Source: an uncultured Rhizobiaceae group bacterium (GTDB taxonomy: Bacteria; Pseudomonadota; Alphaproteobacteria; Rhizobiales; Rhizobiaceae). From it: a stretch of 5,167 nucleotides of DNA. The notes under the pieces were generated by a model. The model saw only the letters and a program-made list of their open reading frames with translations. It was not told the origin of the DNA and made no database searches. Shown in pieces: positions 1-5,167 of the stretch. Where the stretch lies: the NCBI GenBank assembly GCA_905479965.1, contig CAJQOR010000213.1:1-5167 (forward strand), read 5' to 3'. The number at the start of each line of letters is the position of its first letter. The first letter of the stretch is position 1. A program made the position numbers and the translations under genes.

Positions 1-933
1 CACAAAATCATTATCATGACGGATGCGGATGTTGATGGCGCGCATATTCGCACATTGCTTTTGACATTCTTCTTCCGTCAAATGCCTGAATTGATTGAAC
101 GTGGGCATTTATATATCGCGCAACCACCACTTTACAAAGTGGCGCGCGGTAAGTCCTCTCGCTATTTGAAAGATCAGGCAGCGCTTGAAGATTATTTAAT
201 TACATCCGGACTTGAAGAAGCCGCACTTGAAGCTGCCTCCGGGGAAGTACGTGCAGGGCTCGATCTGCGCTCTGTTGTGGATGATGCTTTGCGCCTACGT
301 ACATTGCTTGATGGTCTTCATTCTCGTTACAACAGATCATTGGTTGAACAGGCTGCTATTGCAGGGGCACTATCAGCAGAAACATTTGCTGACCCGACGC
401 GAGCGAGCGCACTTGCTACCCAAGTCGCAGAACGCATGGATATGATTTCTGACGAAACCGAACGTGGCTGGAGCGGAAAAGTGACAGACACAGGTGGTCT
501 GCTGCTCGAACGTGTTGTGCGCGGTGTCACCGAAATAGCACTTTTGGATGCAGCTCTTCTAGCCAGTCAAGATGCGCAGGCTATTCATCAGTTAAATGAA
601 CGGTTGAAAGATGTTTATGACGAACCAGCAACGCTAAGACGTAAAGCTGCTGTTGAAACCATTGGTGGCCCAATGGCGCTGCTTGAGAGCGTGTTCTCAA
701 TGGGCCGCAAAGGTTTGACCGATATCCAGCGTTATAAAGGCTTGGGCGAAATGAACGCTGACCAGCTTTGGGAAACAACACTTGATCCCAACGTTCGATC
801 ATTGTTGCAGGTTAAAATCCGCGATGCTGTTAATGCAGATGATCTGTTCTCACGGTTAATGGGTGATGAGGTGGAGCCACGCCGCGAGTTTATTCAAGAC
901 AACGCATTGAGCGTTGCCAATTTGGATATCTAA
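1..933 (+). CDS. gyrB: DNA gyrase subunit B, C-terminal part (5' end outside window)
   Basis: This is the ATPase-bearing subunit of the GyrA2B2 type II topoisomerase, which introduces negative supercoils into the chromosome. The frame is open to base 1 ([19 protein letters not shown]), so the Met at base 16 is internal and the N-terminal GHKL ATPase, transducer and first TOPRIM half, roughly 500 residues, are missing. Visible are the TOPRIM metal-binding acidic triplet DADVD (fragment residues 8-12), then [16 protein letters not shown] sequence, a long insert at about residues 65-235, and the conserved tail [12 protein letters not shown] (from residue 241) followed by QLWETTLDP. The insert is the roughly 170-residue block found in Gram-negative GyrB and absent from ParE; together with the ALSVANLDI terminus it favours gyrB over parE. 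The stop is TAA at 931-933. xseA follows after 37 nt on the same strand with no evident terminator between, so co-transcription is likely. No frameshift or missing motif is seen. Confidence 0.95.
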   Translation, partial: HKIIIMTDADVDGAHIRTLLLTFFFRQMPELIERGHLYIAQPPLYKVARGKSSRYLKDQAALEDYLITSGLEEAALEAASGEVRAGLDLRSVVDDALRLRTLLDGLHSRYNRSLVEQAAIAGALSAETFADPTRASALATQVAERMDMISDETERGWSGKVTDTGGLLLERVVRGVTEIALLDAALLASQDAQAIHQLNERLKDVYDEPATLRRKAAVETIGGPMALLESVFSMGRKGLTDIQRYKGLGEMNADQLWETTLDPNVRSLLQVKIRDAVNADDLFSRLMGDEVEPRREFIQDNALSVANLDI

Positions 934-999
934 TGCTCTTGTCGTTTGGATATAGACGCGAGGTCTTCTTGTGAGCGCGCAGCAAATATCCAATTTGGC
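916..999. repeat. Imperfect inverted repeat spanning the gyrB/xseA junction
   Basis: Bases 916-929 (GCCAATTTGGATAT) and 986-999 (ATATCCAATTTGGC) are reverse complements at 13 of 14 positions, with a 56-nt spacer. A second copy of the left-arm core, TTTGGATAT, lies at 945-953, an exact 9-nt direct repeat of 921-929. The right arm could therefore pair with either left copy: 13 of 14 bp with the first, 8 bp with the second (946-953 with 986-993). Both pairings would place the xseA Shine-Dalgarno and GTG start in the loop. The outer left arm encodes the GyrB C-terminus (ANLDI) and the right arm encodes XseA residues around ISNLA, so coding constraint may explain part of the similarity. A regulatory role is inference. 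Confidence 0.5.
960..964 (+). promoter_or_regulatory. Ribosome binding site of xseA (supports GTG start)
   Basis: GAGGT lies 6 nt upstream of the GTG at 971, which is good Shine-Dalgarno spacing. It decides the start: the first in-frame ATG is codon 61, well inside the conserved OB-fold, so it cannot be the true start. Confidence 0.75.
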
Positions 1000-2578
1000 G
1001 GAGTATACCGTTACAGAGATTTCTGGATCGATCAAAAAGACGGTCGAAACAGCATTTACCCATGTCCGGGTTCGTGGCGAAATTTCCGGGTTTCGCGGGC
1101 AGCATTCATCAGGACATGCATATTTTTCGATAAAAGACCAAAAAGCGCGGATGGATGCCGTGGTTTGGAAAGGTGTTTTTAACCGCCTTAAATTCAAACC
1201 CGAAGAAGGCATGGAGATGATTGCGACCGGGAAGATCACCACCTTCCCCGGCTCTTCCAAATATCAAATTGTTATTGAGCAACTTGAACCAGCTGGCGCG
1301 GGCGCTCTTATGGCGCTTCTTGAAGAACGCAAGAAAAAGCTTGCGGCAGAAGGGCTGTTTGACGCAAATCGCAAACAATTGCTTCCCTACCTCCCAAAAA
1401 CAATTGGTGTTGTAACCTCACCAACAGGTGCAGTTATCCGCGATATTTTGCATCGGATATCCGATCGATTTCCGGTTCATGTCATTGTTTGGCCAGTGCG
1501 TGTGCAAGGGGACACAAGCGGCGATGAAGTTGCGGCTGCAATTAATGGGTTTAATGCGCTTGATGATGCCTCGGACATCAAAAAACCTGATCTGATTATA
1601 GTTGCCCGCGGCGGCGGTAGTTTGGAAGATCTATGGGGCTTTAATGATGAAGCGGTGATAAGAGCTGCCGACCAGTCAGATATTCCACTGATATCTGCGG
1701 TCGGTCATGAAACCGATTGGACACTTCTTGATCTCGTGGCTGATGAACGCGCGCCCACGCCGACAGGCGCTGCTGAAATGTCGGTTCCGGTGAAAGCCGA
1801 TCTTGAAGCAAGTTTATCAAATTTATCGGCGCGTTTGCGCTCGGCGAGCTCCCGCAATATTGATCAAAGGCGCCAAAATTTCATTGCTCTATCTCGTGGA
1901 CTGCCCTCGCTGGATAACCTTTTGGCGCTGCCGAGACGGCGTATCGATGAAGCCACAAGCAATTTATCAAAAGCCATTCATTTAAACACGATCAATAAAC
2001 GTCGTGGGTTTGATTTGGCTGTCAATCGCCTCACACCTATTGCACTTCTAGCCGCTTTACGCGACCGCCATTCACGCGTGCAGCAAATGGGTCAACGTTT
2101 AAGTTCAAACTTTGAGCGGATCAGCAATCGTAAACGAACAAGCCTTGAGCGATTGGATCGCACACTTCAACCTGTACCATTGCAAATCTTACGCAGGATT
2201 GGCCAGAACCGTTCTCAGATTGATCAATATTCAGCACGCAACGATAATGCTGTTGCAAGCCTTTTCAGGCGGCTTTCGCAACAATTACAAGCCCAAGATC
2301 GGATGATGCAATCATTGGCTTATACCAATGTGCTCAAACGTGGATTTGCCCTTATTCGTGATGGCGGCAACACACCAATTACACTGGCGAGCGGTGTGAG
2401 CGATGGTCAGGCATTAAACATCCAATTTGCCGATGGATATGTAAATGCCAATGCAGCAGGTGAAGGTATATCCAAAGATGTGCCAACGGATAAACCTATT
2501 GAAGATAAGCCGGCTAAATTAGCAAAAAAGGTTTCAAAACCTAAGGCACCTTCTAAAGATCAAGGGTCCTTGTTTTAA
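971..2578 (+). CDS. xseA: Exodeoxyribonuclease VII large subunit
   Basis: This is the catalytic subunit of ExoVII, which pairs with several small XseB subunits and degrades single-stranded DNA from both ends into oligonucleotides, independently of metal, in the cytoplasm. At 535 residues it is longer than the E. coli protein (about 456), mainly because of its tail. Domains in order are an N-terminal OB-fold (about 9-105; [27 protein letters not shown]), the catalytic exonuclease VII domain (from about 125), a charged, probably coiled-coil helical region (about 280-440) that in the family binds XseB, the conserved [12 protein letters not shown] segment (from 451), and a Lys/Pro-rich tail (about 500-535) ending QGSLF. 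Residues matching those reported essential in E. coli (D155, R205, H238, D241) are present as D158 (IRDIL), R213 (ARGGGS), H246 and D249 (GHETD). The GTG start is supported by GAGGT at 960-964. It sits 37 nt behind gyrB. xseB is not in the window. The gene is intact. Confidence 0.96.
   Translation: MSAQQISNLAEYTVTEISGSIKKTVETAFTHVRVRGEISGFRGQHSSGHAYFSIKDQKARMDAVVWKGVFNRLKFKPEEGMEMIATGKITTFPGSSKYQIVIEQLEPAGAGALMALLEERKKKLAAEGLFDANRKQLLPYLPKTIGVVTSPTGAVIRDILHRISDRFPVHVIVWPVRVQGDTSGDEVAAAINGFNALDDASDIKKPDLIIVARGGGSLEDLWGFNDEAVIRAADQSDIPLISAVGHETDWTLLDLVADERAPTPTGAAEMSVPVKADLEASLSNLSARLRSASSRNIDQRRQNFIALSRGLPSLDNLLALPRRRIDEATSNLSKAIHLNTINKRRGFDLAVNRLTPIALLAALRDRHSRVQQMGQRLSSNFERISNRKRTSLERLDRTLQPVPLQILRRIGQNRSQIDQYSARNDNAVASLFRRLSQQLQAQDRMMQSLAYTNVLKRGFALIRDGGNTPITLASGVSDGQALNIQFADGYVNANAAGEGISKDVPTDKPIEDKPAKLAKKVSKPKAPSKDQGSLF
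2524..2542 (-). terminator. Candidate intrinsic terminator for the guaA-side transcript
   Basis: Read on the minus strand, AGGTTT-TG-AAACCT is a perfect 6-bp inverted repeat (bases 2542 to 2529; effectively a 5-bp stem with a TTGA loop) followed at once by TTTTT (2528-2524). It begins about 43 nt past the hydrolase stop. The stem has only two G-C pairs, so strength is uncertain, but hairpin plus T-run is the expected architecture. The T-run is the complement of the AAA/AAG lysine codons in the xseA tail, so chance formation in A-rich coding sequence is possible. Confidence 0.45.
2543..2576 (+). terminator. Candidate intrinsic terminator for gyrB-xseA
   Basis: Bases 2543-2552 (AAGGCACCTT) and 2562-2571 (AAGGGTCCTT) can pair as two 4-bp blocks separated by a 2x2 mismatch, with a 9-nt loop, followed by G and TTTT (2573-2576) at the xseA stop. 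Each arm is also a small palindrome (AAGG-CA-CCTT and CAAGG-GT-CCTTG), so competing local hairpins are possible. The stem is interrupted and the T-run short, so this would be weak. It lies wholly within xseA codons, which is needed because only 7 nt separate the two convergent stops. Confidence 0.35.
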
Positions 2579-2585
2579 AAGGCTC

Positions 2586-3173
2586 TTATTCGGAACCATC
2601 GCTTAACATTCTCATTAGCTCATCGCACTTCAGCACAGTTGCAAACTCACCATTTAAACTCGCCAATGCGGTGTCATGAATAAGGTCTGCAGGATAAACT
2701 GTTTTGTTATCCACCCCTGTCTTATCAAAGGTTGCGGTCGCATCTGAAATTAAGAAAACCTCGTATCCATAATTTCCTGCCATCCTTGTTGTGGTCGATA
2801 CGCAATGGTCTGTTGTTAAACCTATGACAACGAGTGATGAGACATTTTTCTCATCTAATACGGTCTTCAAATCAGTTCCAATAAACGCGCTATTGACGTT
2901 CTTCTCGACAATTAATTCACCGGTAATTGGCATTGCATGCTCGTTAAACTCATGCCCGTCTTGGCTTGGGTGGAGTGCAGACTTTGGATCGGTTGACGCG
3001 TGTTTGACATGGATGACTGGAAATTTACGATCACGCCAATGCGCGATAAGCTTGCCGCATATTTCTTCGGCATTGTTATTGTTTCGCTTACCGCCCCATA
3101 ACGTTTCATCCAAAAACCCTTTTTGGACATCAATGACCAATAAGGTCGGGCATTTATCATCAAAAGACTGCAT
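2586..3173 (-). CDS. Isochorismatase-family cysteine hydrolase, substrate unknown
   Basis: This is a 195-residue cytoplasmic protein with the alpha/beta fold of the isochorismatase-like hydrolases, which mostly cleave amide or C-N bonds through a Cys thioester or, in true isochorismatases, a vinyl ether. The expected Asp-Lys-Cys triad is visible: D15 in LLVIDVQKGF, K91 in VEKNVNSAF, and C124 in VIGLTTDHCVSTT, where GLTT carries the usual cis-peptide position. Later family blocks are ISDATATFD (142-150) and the LASLNGEFATV segment near the C-terminus. The nicotinamidase metal-site signature (DWHP with a following His) is absent, so a PncA role is unlikely. The sequence style recalls the uncharacterised YecD/SttH-like amidases, but the substrate cannot be read from the sequence. 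The start ATG has AGGA 9 nt upstream. It lies 17 nt behind the methyltransferase and is probably last in that transcript. It converges on xseA with a 7-nt gap. No defect is seen. Confidence 0.88.
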   Translation of the reverse strand: MQSFDDKCPTLLVIDVQKGFLDETLWGGKRNNNNAEEICGKLIAHWRDRKFPVIHVKHASTDPKSALHPSQDGHEFNEHAMPITGELIVEKNVNSAFIGTDLKTVLDEKNVSSLVVIGLTTDHCVSTTTRMAGNYGYEVFLISDATATFDKTGVDNKTVYPADLIHDTALASLNGEFATVLKCDELMRMLSDGSE

Positions 3174-3182
3174 GGCAGCTTA

Positions 3183-3186
3183 TCCT
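3183..3186 (-). promoter_or_regulatory. Ribosome binding site of the cysteine hydrolase
   Basis: On the minus strand AGGA lies 9 nt upstream of the ATG at 3173-3171, inside the 17-nt gap after the methyltransferase stop. AGGT just before it (3190-3187) is a second, more distant purine-rich stretch. The position supports translation from a shared transcript. Confidence 0.55.
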
Positions 3187-3190
3187 ACCT

Positions 3191-4150
3191 TTATTTTACA
3201 AATTCACCGTAATGAGACAGATGAGGTTCTGTTGTGTCAAAAACTTCGATATTTTTAAAAGGTTCCGCCAGTGATTGGCCGCGATAGAACGGCATATAGG
3301 CACGAAACCCGGCTTTTTGCGAAGCTAATTTTAATTTATCCTGCCCCCAGAATGTGACATGACGCTCTGGACCTTCTGGATTAAAATCAATCGACACACC
3401 TCGTTTGGCGCATAGTTTATGAAACTTTTCAGCGCTAAATTTGCTTTCAATTGCGATCTCAATCATTTCATTATCCGGCAAAGTATTTGAATTCCACAAA
3501 ACACTAGACGCAGCTAACAAAATCACTTTGTGTTTTGTCTCCAGTGGAACGGCATTTTGATCAAATAAAATTTTCGCGAAATTAAAACTCTCCTGCGTCG
3601 TTGGAACAGCGATACGCATGATCCCACCTGGCTTTAGAATACGTACACATTCCTTAAGAAAGATATGTGTCTTTTCTTCGGTGAGATGTTCGAGCGTGTG
3701 CGCACAATAAATGAGGCTTGCACTATCATCAGCGATATCAAGTTCTAAATTGTCCTGACACAAATCAATTGCGGTGAAATCTTCCCCTACCTTACCCTGA
3801 ATAGCTTGGTAGAAGTCACTATTACCTGGATAATCAAAGTTTTGCCAACGCGGATGATGAAACGCGCCAGATCCGAAATTATAGAACGTGTCTTGATCGG
3901 TATAACTTGAATACAGCTTCTTATCGTTGTTGGATGAAAAAAATGTCAGGCTTGTATCATAGCGATTGATCGCTGCACCAAGACCAAATTTGTAGAGTTT
4001 TTTATTGACGAATTTCACCAGTTTCGGGGCAAATTTTGATCCAGCGATACGCGCAAATGTGATCTTGATTGAACCAATAGAGTTGATACGAAGCGATCTA
4101 TGGCCCACCACGTCTAAATCTGGAATGTTGAGTTCGGTAGATTTGACCAT
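3191..4150 (-). CDS. Class I SAM-dependent methyltransferase, substrate unknown
   Basis: This 319-residue protein has a Methyltransf_11-type Rossmann core in its middle. Motif I is FYNFGSGAFHHPRW (89-102), the acidic end of strand 2 is D106 (NFDY), motif III is DL (129-130), motif IV is CAHTLEHL (149-156), and the post-core loop is RILKPGG (170-176) followed by IAVPT. Residues 1-88 are basic and match no domain I recognise, and about 190-319 is a variable cap likely to define the acceptor. The pattern GSG followed by HPxWxNxD is one I associate with methyltransferases near surface polysaccharide genes, so a sugar or lipid acceptor is possible, but no such genes are present here. No signal peptide or membrane helix is evident. 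AAGGGT 5 nt upstream supports the ATG. It follows guaA by 45 nt and precedes the hydrolase by 17 nt, suggesting one transcript. Sampled 60-base lines run from about 32 to 45% GC, lower than in xseA or gyrB. Confidence 0.85.
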   Translation of the reverse strand: MVKSTELNIPDLDVVGHRSLRINSIGSIKITFARIAGSKFAPKLVKFVNKKLYKFGLGAAINRYDTSLTFFSSNNDKKLYSSYTDQDTFYNFGSGAFHHPRWQNFDYPGNSDFYQAIQGKVGEDFTAIDLCQDNLELDIADDSASLIYCAHTLEHLTEEKTHIFLKECVRILKPGGIMRIAVPTTQESFNFAKILFDQNAVPLETKHKVILLAASSVLWNSNTLPDNEMIEIAIESKFSAEKFHKLCAKRGVSIDFNPEGPERHVTFWGQDKLKLASQKAGFRAYMPFYRGQSLAEPFKNIEVFDTTEPHLSHYGEFVK

Positions 4151-4155
4151 GATGC

Positions 4156-4161
4156 ACCCTT
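4156..4161 (-). promoter_or_regulatory. Ribosome binding site of the methyltransferase
   Basis: AAGGGT on the minus strand lies 5 nt before the ATG at 4150-4148, in the 45-nt gap after guaA. It fixes the start that includes the basic N-terminal segment. I see no convincing -35/-10 pair or terminator in the gap, which favours readthrough from guaA. Confidence 0.6.
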
Positions 4162-4195
4162 AACGCTTGAATGTCGTGTTAAACTGACAGGAAGT

Positions 4196-5167
4196 CTATT
4201 CCCACTCAATTGTGCCTGGAGGCTTTGACGTCACATCATAAACAACGCGATTGATACCGCGAATTTCATTGATGATGCGTGTTGCAGCTTTACCTAAAAA
4301 CGCCATATCGTATGGATAGAAATCAGCTGTCATACCGTCAACGGAGGTAACCGCTCTTAAAGCACACACAAATTCATATGTACGGCCATCGCCCATCACA
4401 CCGACGGTTTGTACTGGTAGCAAAACAGCAAAGGCCTGCCAGATCTCATCATAAAGACCAGCTTTTCTGATCTCATCGAGATAAATCGCGTCAGCTTCTC
4501 GTAAAATCTCAAGCTTATCGCGAGTGATGCCGCCCGGGCATCTGATCGCCAAACCAGGGCCTGGGAACGGGTGACGTCCGATGAAAGACTGTGGCAATCC
4601 CAATTCCAAGCCCAAAGCGCGCACTTCATCTTTGAACAACTCGCGAAGCGGTTCGACAAGCTGCATATTCATGCGCTCTGGCAATCCACCCACATTATGG
4701 TGCGACTTAATCGTAACAGATGGGCCACCGCTATAAGATACACTTTCGATCACATCCGGATATAACGTGCCTTGCGCAAGGAAGTCTGCACCGCCTAATT
4801 TTCCTGCTTCTTCTTCAAACAATTCAATAAATAAGCGGCCGATCGTTTTACGTTTTGTCTCAGGATCAGATTCGCCTTCAAGTGCTGAAATAAACGTTTC
4901 GGATGCGTCACAATGTAGTAATTTTAGGTCTGGATAATGCTCACTAAACATTGCGACCACGTCACGTGCTTCATCCTTACGCATCAAACCATGGTCGACC
5001 AAAATACATGTGAGTTGTGTGCCAACAGCTTCGTGGATCAATAGCGCGGCTACGGATGAATCTACCCCGCCAGATAACGCACAAATGACTTTCTTATCGC
5101 CAACTTGTTCGCGAATAGCGCTAACAGCGCGTTCGCGATAAGCAGACATGTTCCAGTCGCCTTGAAG
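4196..5167 (-). CDS. guaA: GMP synthase (glutamine-hydrolysing), C-terminal part (5' end outside window)
   Basis: GuaA converts XMP to GMP using ATP and glutamine-derived ammonia, the last step of de novo guanine nucleotide synthesis. The frame stays open to the window edge (LQGDWN before the Met at 5149), and this GDW-N/T-M junction is the usual linker into the synthetase half. That Met is therefore internal, and the roughly 200-residue class I glutaminase domain lies outside. Numbering from that Met, the ATP-pyrophosphatase P-loop SGGVDSS is at 26-32, [10 protein letters not shown] at 51-60, [12 protein letters not shown] at 125-136, [10 protein letters not shown] at 148-157 and GRHPFPGPG at 191-199. 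The C-terminal dimerisation domain runs from about 215 to the end, finishing with the hallmark KPPGTIEWE. The 323 visible residues fit the second part of a roughly 520-residue enzyme, with no frameshift. A methyltransferase follows 45 nt downstream on the same strand. Confidence 0.97.
   Translation of the reverse strand, partial: LQGDWNMSAYRERAVSAIREQVGDKKVICALSGGVDSSVAALLIHEAVGTQLTCILVDHGLMRKDEARDVVAMFSEHYPDLKLLHCDASETFISALEGESDPETKRKTIGRLFIELFEEEAGKLGGADFLAQGTLYPDVIESVSYSGGPSVTIKSHHNVGGLPERMNMQLVEPLRELFKDEVRALGLELGLPQSFIGRHPFPGPGLAIRCPGGITRDKLEILREADAIYLDEIRKAGLYDEIWQAFAVLLPVQTVGVMGDGRTYEFVCALRAVTSVDGMTADFYPYDMAFLGKAATRIINEIRGINRVVYDVTSKPPGTIEWE

Noticed and set aside
1..933. Topoisomerase IV subunit parE instead of gyrB
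   Set aside because: The long insert before the [10 protein letters not shown] block and the ALSVANLDI end are GyrB traits; ParE lacks the insert.
856..1260. 134-codon minus-strand open frame across the gyrB/xseA junction
   Set aside because: It is antisense to the conserved end of gyrB and the OB-fold of xseA, has no recognisable motif, and is explained as a shadow of the real frames.
2586..3173. Nicotinamidase (pncA) or true isochorismatase
   Set aside because: The nicotinamidase metal-binding DWHP/His signature is missing, and there are no siderophore or menaquinone genes nearby to support isochorismatase; only the family can be assigned.
2791..3258. 155-codon plus-strand open frame opposite the cysteine hydrolase
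   Set aside because: It is antisense to the catalytic region of a protein with a complete Asp-Lys-Cys triad; its residues show no family pattern.
4151..4195. Terminator or promoter between guaA and the methyltransferase
   Set aside because: Only a weak TTAAC/GTTAA pairing with no T-run is present, and no convincing -35/-10 pair was found.
4196..5149. A stand-alone 317-residue GMP synthase subunit B starting at the Met at 5149
   Set aside because: The frame stays open upstream with LQGDWN, matching the internal linker of two-domain GuaA, so the Met is internal and the gene is cut by the window edge.

Overview
The window looks like chromosomal core DNA from an alphaproteobacterium with moderate GC (hand-counted 60-base samples range from about 32 to 57%). 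The basis is the protein style: a GyrB with the long proteobacterial insert ending [14 protein letters not shown], an XseA with a Lys-rich tail ending QGSLF, and a GuaA ending KPPGTIEWE. Hyphomicrobiales or a marine relative is my best guess, but this is inference from remembered family features, not a search.

Layout. The plus strand carries the 3' part of gyrB (1-933, cut by the window start), then 37 nt later the complete xseA (971-2578, GTG start, large subunit of exodeoxyribonuclease VII). The minus strand carries, in transcription order, the 3' part of guaA (5167-4196, cut by the window end), a class I SAM-dependent methyltransferase (4150-3191) and an isochorismatase-family cysteine hydrolase (3173-2586). 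The two blocks converge, with only 7 nt between the xseA and hydrolase stop codons. Candidate terminators for both directions lie inside the last codons of xseA. No gene-free stretch exceeds 45 nt. I see no RNA genes, mobile elements, CRISPR arrays or attachment sites.

How the genes may work together. gyrB and xseA form a likely transcription unit that pairs a gyrase subunit with a nuclease subunit. Published E. coli work links ExoVII to the repair of quinolone-trapped gyrase cleavage complexes, so the adjacency has a plausible functional reading. An imperfect 14-nt inverted repeat brackets the xseA ribosome binding site and start. guaA is GMP synthase. The two genes behind it are spaced closely enough (45 and 17 nt) to be co-transcribed, but they have no obvious role in purine synthesis, and in the samples counted they are somewhat AT-richer than their neighbours. 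They may be accessory genes.

Overall the window is mostly ordinary housekeeping DNA. I do not see a clear novel system. The best leads are the gyrB-xseA pairing with its junction repeat, the clamp-motif-like XseA C-terminus, and the terminators embedded in the xseA tail codons.
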